Assembly: GCA_963807085.1 (NCBI GenBank)
Contig: CAWEBB010000021.1
Coordinates: forward strand, 186,001 to 250,000
DNA length: 64,000 nucleotides
Source of the DNA: JACKII01 sp963807085
Lineage (GTDB): Bacteria; Pseudomonadota; Alphaproteobacteria; Bin95
Direction: 5' to 3'
The stretch's first letter is position 1, and every line of letters begins with the position of its first letter. Made by a program: the position numbers and the translations under genes. Positions 33,772-42,653 of this stretch are shown here, piece by piece. The notes beneath the pieces are model-generated. The model was not told where the DNA came from and searched no databases. It worked only from the letters and a program-made list of their open reading frames with translations.

Positions 33772-35014
33772 GCTGGCTGACGGCGTGGGAGCCGCGCCCG
33801 GTTGGGATCCCGGCGGTTCGGATGCCGTAGGAGTGTTCCAACACCGTCACCAGATTGAGGGACACCGGTCCACCCTCGCCAGCCTGACCCCTGGGCCGTT
33901 GCCAGGCCTTCGCAAAGCCGACGACATGGCCCGAGGCCAGATCGACCACCGGCGCGCCGCTGAACCCGCCGACAACATGGGCCGAGGCGACCAGCCGGTC
34001 GCCCCCAACCGCCAGGCTGTTCAGGTAGCCGTGACTATAGAGAAGGTCGAAGCCCGGCGCCGGATAGCCGACAATGCTTACCTGCGGCCCGACCTTGTCG
34101 CGGGCGATCGGCAGCACCCGGGCGGGAATATCGCGCGGCAGGCGCAAGCGCAGTACCGCGAAATCAGCCATGCGGTCATGAGCGATGATGTTCACGGTTT
34201 GCGTGAACCGCCGCTTCACGCCGCGCGAGGAGGTGTGCAGAAACCGCAATTCGCACCGCAGATATTTCCGGCAATGGTCGTTCGGCGCCAGATTGTGCCA
34301 GGCCGTCATGATCTGATCGCGCGAGCGGTAAAAAAAGCCGGAACCATGGCGGATACGCTTGCCGCCCGCGGCTTGTGAATAGAAGTGGTTGTTGATGCGG
34401 ATGGCGGCGTCGGCAAAGTTGCGCAGCCCTTCGCGCCGCACGCCCGTCAAACTTTCCAACCGGGCGCCGGAGGCTATCTGCTCGCCGAAATCCATGCGCA
34501 GCCCGGCATAGCGGCGGCTGGGAGTGAAGCGTGCCCAGCGGGTATAGCGCGAGACCTGCGCACTGCCGACACGTCCTTTTTCGACCTCGATCTTCAGCAA
34601 GAGGCCCCTGGCCGTCATGGAGCGGGTGGTTACCACATGCATCAAGTCGTTGCCGACTGCAGGGCGCAAGTTGGTGCGGATAATGTCTTGCGCCGTCCGC
34701 ATCGGGAACGCGAAATAAAGCGAGGAGGCTTTCAACACCTCTGCCCGGCTATCATAGCGGGTGGAACAGACGCGCCGCTGCAGGTCCACGCAGGCTTTGA
34801 TATCCGACTCGATCAGCATCCGTGTAGGGACGAAAAAGCCGTCGCGCTCGTAATAAACGAACTTGTCCTGGAAGCGCCGATCCACCGCGTCGGACGCGGC
34901 ATTGACCGGCTGATAGACCACGTCCGCCGCCGTTAGGGCGTGGCCGGCCCGCGGGGCAAAAATACCCCATGCGCCGAGTGCTACCGCCAACCCGATGCAT
35001 AACAGTCTATACAC
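33743..35014 (-). CDS. Secreted trypsin-like serine protease
   Basis: A 423-residue protein with a signal peptide (MYRLLCIGLAVALGAWGIFA..., cleaved near HA-L). A 210-residue N-terminal region unlike known proteases contains CVDLQRRVC. The C-terminal half is a chymotrypsin fold with His in IMTAWHNL, Asp in ADFAVLRL and Ser in GGFSGAPVVDL (GFSGAP in place of GDSGGP). The triad spacing is normal, so it may be active. Substrate unknown; it is probably periplasmic or surface. It converges on and overlaps the permease gene by 29 bases at the 3' end. Confidence 0.8.
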   Translation of the reverse strand: MYRLLCIGLAVALGAWGIFAPRAGHALTAADVVYQPVNAASDAVDRRFQDKFVYYERDGFFVPTRMLIESDIKACVDLQRRVCSTRYDSRAEVLKASSLYFAFPMRTAQDIIRTNLRPAVGNDLMHVVTTRSMTARGLLLKIEVEKGRVGSAQVSRYTRWARFTPSRRYAGLRMDFGEQIASGARLESLTGVRREGLRNFADAAIRINNHFYSQAAGGKRIRHGSGFFYRSRDQIMTAWHNLAPNDHCRKYLRCELRFLHTSSRGVKRRFTQTVNIIAHDRMADFAVLRLRLPRDIPARVLPIARDKVGPQVSIVGYPAPGFDLLYSHGYLNSLAVGGDRLVASAHVVGGFSGAPVVDLASGHVVGFAKAWQRPRGQAGEGGPVSLNLVTVLEHSYGIRTAGIPTGRGSHAVSQLKGVVPPAG

Positions 35015-35116
35015 GCAACGCCCCTGTCGATTATCTGTTATCGCCGAGTATAGACGTTAACACACAATTGTAACCGACAAAAGAACAAATGCGGTAAACT
35101 GGGGCTAAACGGTGGT

Positions 35117-36040
35117 TTAATCGTCCTTGCGCGGACCCAGTTGTACGCCGGCGGCTTCCTCGTACAGTTTGACGGTGATGGAGCTGTCCTTCTTGTTGTA
35201 GCCGAGGCCGCGCGCCCACTGGAAAATCTGCCGTGTGGTGTTCGCCAGAAACAGCGGTACGCCCAGCGCGTTGGCGAAGTCGGTCTGCAACGTCTGGTCC
35301 TTCCAGGTGATGTCCACGGTGCCGCCAGGCTCGAAATCACCGGAGAGATAGCGGGGCGCCCGCATCTCGAACGCCACCGAATGGCCGGTGGATTGGCGGA
35401 TCACGTCCACCATCGCCTGCGGCTCCAGCCCGGCCTTGGCGCCCAGCACCATGGCCTCTGCCACGGCGACGGTTCCGACCTGGATCAGCATGTTGTTGAC
35501 CAGCTTCATGGCCAAGCCCTGGCCGATCTCCCCCATATAAAACACCTGGCGCGCGCAGGAATCGAGCAGCGGCTTCACCCGCTCCACCGCCGCCGCATCG
35601 CCGCCACATATAATGGAGAGGTCGCCGCTTTCGGCGCGTTCCTGCCCACCGGAGACCGGCGCATCGATCAGGTCGATGTTGCGGGCCTTGAGTTCTCCAT
35701 GCCAGCGCTTTACCGCAAAGGGGTCGATCGTGGCCATTGACAGGATTACGTCGCCGGCTTCTGCGGCGGACTGGAAACCTTCCGGCCCCATGATGACCTC
35801 TTCCGACTGGGCCGTGGTCTCCACCATGCTGATGAGTGTCGCCGCCTGCCGCGCCACGTCCGCCGGGCCGGTCGCCGCGGTCGCGCCCAATTGCACGAAA
35901 TGCGCGACACGGTTCGGGTTCAGGTCATAGACGACCAGGTTCGCCCCACCCTTCAGCAGGTTTTCGGCAATGCCGCCGCCCATGACGCCGACGCCGACAA
36001 TGCCAAGGGTCGTGCTGCGGTCCGCTGCGCCATCGCTCAT
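35117..36040 (-). CDS. NAD(P)-dependent 3-hydroxyisobutyrate-dehydrogenase-family oxidoreductase
   Basis: A 307-residue beta-hydroxyacid dehydrogenase. Rossmann motif GIVGVGVMGGGIAENLLKGG (about 13-32), substrate-binding DAPVSGGQERAESGDLSIIC (about 131-150) and the catalytic-Lys segment AMKLVNNMLIQVG (about 183-195) are intact. Reduces or oxidises a hydroxyacid/semialdehyde. It overlaps the upstream SDR start by 4 bases (ATGA), so the two are co-transcribed with an LLM-class flavoprotein. The exact substrate is unknown. The C-terminal 6PGDH-like helical domain is complete. Confidence 0.88.
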   Translation of the reverse strand: MSDGAADRSTTLGIVGVGVMGGGIAENLLKGGANLVVYDLNPNRVAHFVQLGATAATGPADVARQAATLISMVETTAQSEEVIMGPEGFQSAAEAGDVILSMATIDPFAVKRWHGELKARNIDLIDAPVSGGQERAESGDLSIICGGDAAAVERVKPLLDSCARQVFYMGEIGQGLAMKLVNNMLIQVGTVAVAEAMVLGAKAGLEPQAMVDVIRQSTGHSVAFEMRAPRYLSGDFEPGGTVDITWKDQTLQTDFANALGVPLFLANTTRQIFQWARGLGYNKKDSSITVKLYEEAAGVQLGPRKDD

Positions 36041-36804
36041 AGCTGGCCTCCATTAACGTCGATGGTTACCCCGGTAACGAAATCCGCGTCGGACGAGGCC
36101 AGGAAAGCGATCACCTTGGCCTGATCCGCCGCCACCGCGACGCGCCCGAGCGGAAAGCGTTTCAGCTCCGCCGCTTTATTCTCCTCCGACCGCTTCTCCC
36201 AATGCGGCGTGATGCGCTCGGTCAGGGTCAGGCTGGGCGCGATCGCGTTGATGCAGATGCCGTGCGGGCCAAGCTCGAACGACAAGCGGCGCACCAAGGC
36301 GATGATGCCGCCTTTGGCGACGGCGTAAGGTGAAGAACTTTCGAAGCTGGTGCCGCGCCCGGCGATGGAGGCGAGATTGACGATCTTCCCGTAGTTATTC
36401 GCCTTCATGTGCGGCACGACCGCGTTGGTAAACAGGAAGGTGGCGGTCAGGTTGAAGTCCAGGATCTTCTGCCAGTCGCTCATCGGCATCTGGTCGATGC
36501 TGACATTCGGCTTCGGAATGATGGTGGAGCCGCCGACGGCGTTCACCAGAATGTCGATGCGGCCGAACTGGTCGACCGTTTCCTGAACCGCCGCCCTGGC
36601 TTGGGCCTCGTCCATGGCGTCGATGCATTTCGGCACCAGCTTGCCGGGCTGGTTCGCCAGCGCGTCCGCGAGCGCATCCAGCCGTTCCTGCTGGTTTTCA
36701 ACCGCGACGACGGTCGCACCCTCGCGCACCATGATCTCGGCCGTGGCCTTGCCGATCCCGGCGCCCGCGGCGGTGATAATCGCAACTTTCCCTTGGAACC
36801 GCAT
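36037..36804 (-). CDS. SDR-family NAD(P)-dependent oxidoreductase
   Basis: A 255-residue short-chain dehydrogenase. Cofactor motif ITAAGAGIGKATAEIMVREG (about 9-28), NNAG equivalent VNAVGG, and catalytic Ser/Tyr/Lys in NLASIAG...SSPYAVAKGG (YxxxK). The C-terminus ends DADFVTGVTIDVNGGQL, the standard SDR motif. It lies 4 bases after the LLM-class gene and overlaps the next by 4 bases. With its neighbours it forms a catabolic-looking three-gene unit, perhaps oxidising a hydroxy compound. Confidence 0.9.
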   Translation of the reverse strand: MRFQGKVAIITAAGAGIGKATAEIMVREGATVVAVENQQERLDALADALANQPGKLVPKCIDAMDEAQARAAVQETVDQFGRIDILVNAVGGSTIIPKPNVSIDQMPMSDWQKILDFNLTATFLFTNAVVPHMKANNYGKIVNLASIAGRGTSFESSSPYAVAKGGIIALVRRLSFELGPHGICINAIAPSLTLTERITPHWEKRSEENKAAELKRFPLGRVAVAADQAKVIAFLASSDADFVTGVTIDVNGGQL

Positions 36805-36808
36805 GGTT

Positions 36809-37747
36809 TCAGCCTCCCATTTCCGTGCGCAGTTTCGCCATGGCTTTCAAGGAGTTCTCGTGGTCGCCCGCAAAGCGGATGCAGACATGGCTCGCCCCCT
36901 GGTCGATATAGCCTTTGACAAAGGCCGCCGCTTCCTCGGCCGGGCCGCCAAAGCTGGCCATGCGCCGGCGCAGAACGTTGCCGGGCACGCCGTAATAGGC
37001 CTCCAAGAACTTATCGATCCGTGCGATGCCGTTTTCGTGGCTGTCATCGATCGCCAGCGTCAGATAGACGGCGAAGGTCAGGTCGCCCGCCGCCCGCCCT
37101 TCGGCTTTAGCATGAGCCTGGACCTCCGCCCATTGCCGGCCGCACACCTCGGCCTCCGGACCGGTCGGAAACCAGCCATCGAAGTGCCGCGCCGCCCGTT
37201 TCAGGGCGTTCGCGTGGCTGCCGCCGATCCATACCGGCGGACCGCCGGTCTGCGCCGGCACCGGGCCGATCTGCTGGCCCTCCAAGGTCCAGCGGCCGTT
37301 CCAATCGACCTTCTCGCCCGTCCAAAGCGCCCGGCAAAGTTCCAGACCTTCGATCATCCGGCCGATGCGCTTGTCGAATGGCACGCCCGCGGCCTCGAAC
37401 TCGGCGCGGATGTTGGGCACGTCGCCGGCAATGCCGTAGCCGAGGATCACCCGGCCGTCGCTCACCTGATCCAGCGTCGAGACCACGTGGGCCAGCACCA
37501 CCGGGTTGCGGAGCGCGGGCAGCAGCACTGCCGTGCCGAGCTTCACCCGCTGCGTGCGTCCTGCGATGCCGGCGAGCAGGGTGAGCGGCTCGTGCCGCGG
37601 GCGGGCGGTGATGGAATCGCCGATCCAAACGGAGTCGTAACCCAAATCCTCTGCCCGTTCGGCCAGCGACAGCAGGGGCCCCGCCTCGGGGCGGCCCTCC
37701 ATAATCGCCTCGCGGGTCGGGATGAGATAGCCGATCTGAGCGGGCAT
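36809..37747 (-). CDS. LLM-class flavin-dependent oxidoreductase
   Basis: A 312-residue luciferase-like monooxygenase (TIM barrel, FMN or F420). MPAQIGYLIPTREAIMEGRP opens the protein; DLGYDSVWIGDSITARPRHE (about 37-56) and RVKLGTAVLLPALRNPVVLA (about 67-86) are the family blocks, with the flavin-site VILGYGIAGDVPNIR. ATG 37747 has AAAGGAAG upstream and begins the conserved strand. It is divergent from a second LLM-class gene. Substrate unknown. It is the first gene of the LLM-SDR-dehydrogenase operon. Confidence 0.9.
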   Translation of the reverse strand: MPAQIGYLIPTREAIMEGRPEAGPLLSLAERAEDLGYDSVWIGDSITARPRHEPLTLLAGIAGRTQRVKLGTAVLLPALRNPVVLAHVVSTLDQVSDGRVILGYGIAGDVPNIRAEFEAAGVPFDKRIGRMIEGLELCRALWTGEKVDWNGRWTLEGQQIGPVPAQTGGPPVWIGGSHANALKRAARHFDGWFPTGPEAEVCGRQWAEVQAHAKAEGRAAGDLTFAVYLTLAIDDSHENGIARIDKFLEAYYGVPGNVLRRRMASFGGPAEEAAAFVKGYIDQGASHVCIRFAGDHENSLKAMAKLRTEMGG

Positions 37748-37877
37748 CGGGCGCTTCCTTTGATTGTTGACACAGTGGTTAACCGGCATTGTCGCCGCAT
37801 TCCTGGCCTGGTGCCAAGAGGCAGGTTAGGCTGAAGTGGCCAACACCTGCTTGTACATTCGCAAAGGGACAGCCCCG

Positions 37878-38876
37878 ATGGCCTCACCGCTAGACGCTTT
37901 GCCGCTCGACAGGCGATTGAAGATCGGCATCCAGACCATTCACCGCCAGCCGGACACGCAGGAGGGGCCTTGGCTGCCTCGTATCGACGAGATGGCGCGG
38001 TTTATCGAGACGGTGGACAGGGCCGGCTTCGACTCGGTCTGGGTGGGCGATCACCTTTCCATGCCCCTGCCGTTCTTCGACCCCTTGCTGCTGATCGCAC
38101 AGGCGGCGGTCGTCAGTCGGCGGCTGACCTTCGGGACCGGCGTCTACCTGCTGCCGCTGCGCAGCCCCGGACCGGTCGCCAAGCAGGTCGCGACCCTGGA
38201 TCACCTGACCGAGGGCCGCTTCATTTTCGGCGTCGGCATTGGCGGCGAGTTTCCCAAAGAGTACGAGGTCGCGGGCGTACCCATCACCGAACGCGGCGCC
38301 CGCCTCTCTGAGAGCATCCAGGCCCTGCGCGCCCTTTGGGCCGGCGAGCCGGCCACGTTTCAAGGCCGGCACTACCGGTTCGAGAACGTGCTGATGACGC
38401 CGCCGCCACGTCAACCGGGCGGTCCGCCGATCTGGGGCGGGGGCAGAAGCGAGCCAGCCTTGCGGCGGATCGGGCGGTTGGCCGATGGTTACATTTCTTA
38501 TGTCGTGACGCCGCAAATGTACGCGGACGCTCTTCAAACAATAGCCGGCGCCGCCGATGCGGCCGGCCGCCAACTGAATTCATTCGGCACCGGGCATCTT
38601 TTATTTGCCCGGGTAGATAAAGACTATGAAACAGCGCTCGATATTGCGACGGAGAGCCTCTCCAAACGCTACGCGATGGACTTCGGCCGTGCCGCCGAGC
38701 GCTACGCCGCGCTGGGCTCACCCGAGCAACTCGCCGAGCGCATCGCCGACTTCTACAACGCCGGCGTGCGGCATATATCCGTGGACTTGGTCGGCCCCTA
38801 CGAACGGAGAATGGAACAAATTGAACGTTTTGCGGGCGACGTCGTTCCCAAGCTAGCTCATCTTGGCACCGGCTGA
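37878..38876 (+). CDS. LLM-class flavin-dependent oxidoreductase
   Basis: A 332-residue luciferase-like monooxygenase. It opens MASPLDALPLDRRLKIGIQT, then AGFDSVWVGDHLSMPLPFF (about 45-63), LTFGTGVYLLPLRSPGPVA, FIFGVGIGGEFPKEY and GGPPIWGGGRSEPAL, the standard LLM signatures. Start ATG 37878 is preceded by AAAGGGA; an in-frame GTG at 37836 adds 14 residues with no homology. It is divergent from another LLM gene 130 bases away, so the pair may share control. Monocistronic, and probably a monooxygenase acting on an organic sulfonate, nitrile or similar (inference). Confidence 0.9.
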   Translation: MASPLDALPLDRRLKIGIQTIHRQPDTQEGPWLPRIDEMARFIETVDRAGFDSVWVGDHLSMPLPFFDPLLLIAQAAVVSRRLTFGTGVYLLPLRSPGPVAKQVATLDHLTEGRFIFGVGIGGEFPKEYEVAGVPITERGARLSESIQALRALWAGEPATFQGRHYRFENVLMTPPPRQPGGPPIWGGGRSEPALRRIGRLADGYISYVVTPQMYADALQTIAGAADAAGRQLNSFGTGHLLFARVDKDYETALDIATESLSKRYAMDFGRAAERYAALGSPEQLAERIADFYNAGVRHISVDLVGPYERRMEQIERFAGDVVPKLAHLGTG

Positions 38877-39327
38877 GACTGGTCCGTCTCTCCGGGGGCC
38901 ATGTGCCTGCCTGCACGAGCACACCATACGCCATTCCTGCGACCCGTTCCGGCCGACCTGGGGTGGGTTTTATCCGGAAAATGCCCAAAAGCCCACCGAT
39001 ACTTTATACAATGATCCGTCGACCGCTCTTCACGTTCCCGCGGATTTCTGCCGATTTTTGCCGGTAAGGCTGATGAGCCCAGCCGCAACGCGAGGTGTTA
39101 AGCCTTTTTTGTCAAAAATCTGCTGAATCAAACGTTGACGCCGAAACATAAAACATGGTTGTGTCTTGGTGACTGCCCTCGGTTGAACCGTGATTTCGAT
39201 TAAGATTGTCGGGATTTTGAAGGTGTCCTGTTAATCGTGAGGTTGCAATTCGGCTCGGGGATTGTTATACAGAAGCCCGTAGTGGGCGCTGCTTGGTTGG
39301 CTAGGCAGTGAGAACATGGAGAGAAAG
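38877..39327. other. Intergenic region upstream of the VPLPA-CTERM gene
   Basis: 451 bases, AT-richer than the surrounding genes. I see no gene: a rightward reading of 87 codons at 38863-39126 overlaps the LLM gene's 3' end and looks spurious. It must hold the promoter of the surface-protein gene. A TTTTTTG run near 39104-39110 lacks a preceding hairpin, so it is not a terminator. No sigma-54 (TGGC-N8-TTGC) element was found, although PEP-CTERM genes often have one. Confidence 0.4.
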
Positions 39328-39945
39328 ATGGATCTTAAAGTTTTTGCCGCTGCTAGTGTGATCGCCCTGTTTCCGTTGGCGTCGCTGGCAAGCATCACGG
39401 TGAACACCGAAGGTGTTGACGGTGTGCAGTTGAATTCCCTCGCCGGTTCCGGTGCCAGCACGTCGGATACGACGGGCACCGTCAATGGACTGTTGCTTGG
39501 TCCGGGCAATGCGCCTGCATGGAATATGCGTGTCATCAACACCCCTCCTCCGGGTTCAGCAAACACCGAAGGGACAGCGACCTATAGCTTCCAGGTGCTT
39601 GACAACACCAGCATCAGCTTGTCGTCGACCCAAAATCCGTTCGACGGGTTGGACAACCTGACGCTCGATATTTTGGTCAACGGAACCAGCAAGGCTACCG
39701 TTGCCAGCTATACGTCGGGCGCCTACGCGGTCGTTAACAATCTCTCTGTTAGCCAGAATGATCAGATTGATGTTGTGGCGGACTGGTCCGGTATTAGCGG
39801 TCTGTTTAATCAGATTGACGTCGACTTTGTCTTGGCGGCTGGTTCCAGCAACGTTCCGGGCGCAATTCCGCTACCCGCGACGGCGCTCTTACTCGTCGGC
39901 GCACTGGGCGGTCTCGGCTTGGTTGCACGGCGCAAGCGGTCGTAA
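39328..39945 (+). CDS. VPLPA-CTERM sorting-domain protein
   Basis: A 205-residue secreted protein with a C-terminal exosortase signal. Signal peptide MDLKVFAAASVIALFPLASLA (about 21 residues), then a beta-rich body with little Cys and many Ser/Thr/Asn, ending in IPLPATALLLVGALGGLG + LVARRKRS: the IPLPA motif, a membrane helix and a basic tail. Such proteins are anchored or released at the cell surface by an exosortase (XrtA-type or variant), often with exopolysaccharide. ATG 39328 follows GGAGAGAAAG; 39316 is less likely. A perfect terminator follows at 40027. Confidence 0.9.
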   Translation: MDLKVFAAASVIALFPLASLASITVNTEGVDGVQLNSLAGSGASTSDTTGTVNGLLLGPGNAPAWNMRVINTPPPGSANTEGTATYSFQVLDNTSISLSSTQNPFDGLDNLTLDILVNGTSKATVASYTSGAYAVVNNLSVSQNDQIDVVADWSGISGLFNQIDVDFVLAAGSSNVPGAIPLPATALLLVGALGGLGLVARRKRS

Positions 39946-40026
39946 CTCCGCGCCACTGCAGACAGTCCAGCCTGTTGCGGCTGTAGCGCAACGGCTGACC
40001 AAAGGTTCGATATAAAAACCACCGGA

Positions 40027-40057
40027 AAGCATTGGTACGCAAGTACCAATGCTTTTT
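40027..40057 (+). terminator. Rho-independent terminator after the VPLPA-CTERM gene
   Basis: AAGCATTGGTAC pairs with GTACCAATGCTT across a GCAA tetraloop, an essentially perfect 11-12 bp stem, followed by TTTTTG. It ends the surface-protein transcript 82 bases after its stop. Confidence 0.92.
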
Positions 40058-40225
40058 GCTCTGAAACAGACCTATACCTTGGCCTTCCCAAAACCGCCCG
40101 GCGGTGGGCGCTCCATGACGCATGCGACGGGTTTTGCGCTTGTGCTTATTTCCCCGACAATCGCATTGTTAATGGCGCACACTTTGATTGGACCACCGAC
40201 CACGGCAGGCGAAAAGGCAGTATCG

Positions 40226-42637
40226 ATGCTGAATAAAATGTTGCGATGCCTCCATTGGATAGTGCTTGCCTCCGCGATCTTCTTAACGGCGTGTGATAGT
40301 GTCGAAGAACGGGCGCAGGAATACTACGATAATGGCGTTGAACTACTCGAAATGGGCAATGCCGAGAAGGCCGCCATCGAATTTCGGAACGCGGTCGAGC
40401 TCGATGGGGAATTCGTCGAAGCTCGCATGGAGCTGGCGAAAATTCAGGAGCATGAGCGTCGGTTTTCTTCCGCGCTGCAAAACTATCTGAAGATTCTCGA
40501 GACCGACCCCAACCACGTCGACGCGCTGGTCCGCGCAGCTAACATCATGATCGTTGCCGGGCACATCGACCGCGGCATGGAGAACATCGACCGCGCCTAT
40601 AAGCTGGCACCGGACGATGTCAGGGTTTTGGTAACCCGGAGTGTCGGCAATCTGCGGCTCGGCAATTACGAGGAAGCCGTCAAGAACGCGGAAAAAGCCC
40701 TGACTAAGGCGCCGGCCGAACCCCGTGCCGGCTTGGTGCTTGCGTCCGATCAGCTCCATCGAGGCAACATAAAAGAAGCTGAAGCGATCGTGAACCGGTT
40801 CCTTGAGGTCAATCCGGACGACGTGTCACTGAATGTTTTGCGGATTCGGGTACTGGAGCAAATCGGCGATAAAGAAAAGCTTGTCGCTCATTTGCGCAAG
40901 ATGATCCAACTATATCCGGATAGTCTGGAGGTCCGGCGGGTATTGGCACGCTGGTACGTGGCCGAGAAGGATTTGCCGAACGCCGAGGCCCAACTTCGCA
41001 AACTGCATGAGTTGCAGCCGGAATCAACCGAAGCGCTGCGAAACCTGATCCAGTTCGTGACCGACACGCGCGGCGAAGCGGCGGCGATGGAAGAAGTAAA
41101 GTCGCAAATTGCCAGGGCTGAGAACGCCACGCGAAAGGTGCCGCTGCAGATCCTGCTGGCGGAGATGTATTACGATTCAGGTGATCCGGAAGCGGCGCAT
41201 AGTCTGCTCGATTCCGTCATCGCGGATGAAGGGCAAGATTCGCCGGCGCTGGAAGCCCGGCTGTTGCTGGGGCAGTTCAAAGCTCGGGAACAGAAATTCG
41301 ATGAAGCCTTGGCCGCTGCCAACAGTGTTTTGGCGGTCGACCAGAAGAACGCCATTGCCCTCGGCTTGCGCGCCGCCATCCACTCGGATCAAGGCAACCA
41401 TGAGCAAGCGGTGATCGACGTGCGCGCCGCCCTGAACGAGAATCCGCGCAACGTGAAGCTCCGGCGACTGGCGGCCCGTATTTACGACCGGAACGGCAAC
41501 AATGAGCTCGCGATGGAGAGCCTTGCAACCGCCGTGGTGCTTTCCGGCTATGATCCCCAATACGTTCAGGAATATGCTGCGGCCCTCCGCAACGCCAGCC
41601 AGCCTCGGGCGATCGAAGCGGTGCTGTCGGAAGCGGCCCGGCGTCACCCGAAAAATCGCGACCTGTTGGCGGCGCTGGCAGCGGCGCGCCTTCGCCTGGA
41701 GGACTGGGCCGGTGCCGAGCAGGCTGCGGCGGCCTTGCGCGCGGTCGACACCGGCGATTCCGCTGACCGCATCCGGGCCGTCGTGCTAACGGGCCAGCAA
41801 CGCTATGGCGAGAGCATCAAGTTGTTGGAGCGATTGGCACAATCCGACGAGCAAAACGCCTCCATCATGGCGGCTTTGACCCAGGTGTATATCCAATCGG
41901 GCCAGACGGAGCAGGCACGCGCCTATATCAACAATGTTCTGAAAAAAGATCCGGAAAATGCAGCGGCCTTGCGCATTAGCGGCGCCCTGCACGCCCTGAA
42001 CGGCGACTTGAAGAGCGCGGAAGAGTCATTCCGCGCTGCGGTCCTCGCACAACCCGACGAACCAATCGGCTTTTTGGTGTTGAGCCGCTTTCTTCTCGAT
42101 CACGACCGTCCGGCGGAATCGGAAGAGATCGTCCGGGCAGGTATCGCCAACGTGCCGGGCAATATCGGGCTGCATATCCAATTGGCCGATTTGTTGCTGC
42201 AACGGGGCGAGTTCGAGCCGGCCATTCGCGAATTCGAGGCGGTGTACGATCTTCAGCCGAACTCGCTAGTCGCGGCAAACAATCTGGCCAGCATGCTCGC
42301 TGATTTCCACGCCAACAATCCCGAGTTGATGAACAGAGCCTATGCCATTGCTCAACGTCTTGCCGGCTCCGACAATCCGGCGCACATGGATACCTATGGG
42401 TGGATCCTCTATCTGCGGGGCGAATACGCGCTCGCCTTGCGCAGCCTGCGGCCCGCGGCTCAGCAACTGCCTGACGATCCGTGGGTGCAGTATCATGCCG
42501 GCATGGTCTACAGCAAACTGAACCAGGTCGAAAGCGCCCGGCGCCATTTGCAAGCAGCACTGGATGCGGGTGGCGAGCGAATGTTCCCGCTGCGGGACCA
42601 GGCAAAAGAGGCGTTGGATGCCCTGCCCTCGCAGTAG
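40226..42637 (+). CDS. PEP-CTERM-system TPR-repeat lipoprotein (PrsT-like)
   Basis: An 803-residue lipoprotein. The start ATG 40226 gives MLNKMLRCLHWIVLASAIFL and lipobox LTAC (Cys at about 23), and the rest is arrays of TPR pairs, beginning EERAQEYYDNGVELLEMGNA and continuing to the C-terminus (about 20 repeats). TPR solenoids scaffold protein complexes. PrsT is the TPR lipoprotein of PEP-CTERM/exosortase loci, and the neighbouring surface protein supports that. The upstream in-frame reading (from 40049) starts inside the terminator hairpin and is rejected. It should be anchored at the periplasmic face of the outer or inner membrane. Confidence 0.85.
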   Translation: MLNKMLRCLHWIVLASAIFLTACDSVEERAQEYYDNGVELLEMGNAEKAAIEFRNAVELDGEFVEARMELAKIQEHERRFSSALQNYLKILETDPNHVDALVRAANIMIVAGHIDRGMENIDRAYKLAPDDVRVLVTRSVGNLRLGNYEEAVKNAEKALTKAPAEPRAGLVLASDQLHRGNIKEAEAIVNRFLEVNPDDVSLNVLRIRVLEQIGDKEKLVAHLRKMIQLYPDSLEVRRVLARWYVAEKDLPNAEAQLRKLHELQPESTEALRNLIQFVTDTRGEAAAMEEVKSQIARAENATRKVPLQILLAEMYYDSGDPEAAHSLLDSVIADEGQDSPALEARLLLGQFKAREQKFDEALAAANSVLAVDQKNAIALGLRAAIHSDQGNHEQAVIDVRAALNENPRNVKLRRLAARIYDRNGNNELAMESLATAVVLSGYDPQYVQEYAAALRNASQPRAIEAVLSEAARRHPKNRDLLAALAAARLRLEDWAGAEQAAAALRAVDTGDSADRIRAVVLTGQQRYGESIKLLERLAQSDEQNASIMAALTQVYIQSGQTEQARAYINNVLKKDPENAAALRISGALHALNGDLKSAEESFRAAVLAQPDEPIGFLVLSRFLLDHDRPAESEEIVRAGIANVPGNIGLHIQLADLLLQRGEFEPAIREFEAVYDLQPNSLVAANNLASMLADFHANNPELMNRAYAIAQRLAGSDNPAHMDTYGWILYLRGEYALALRSLRPAAQQLPDDPWVQYHAGMVYSKLNQVESARRHLQAALDAGGERMFPLRDQAKEALDALPSQ

Positions 42638-42653
42638 GGGCAGTTGGCGGCAG

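Noticed and set aside
40049..40225. N-terminal extension of the TPR lipoprotein
   Set aside because: It begins inside the perfect terminator hairpin, and the lipoprotein signal peptide starts at 40226.
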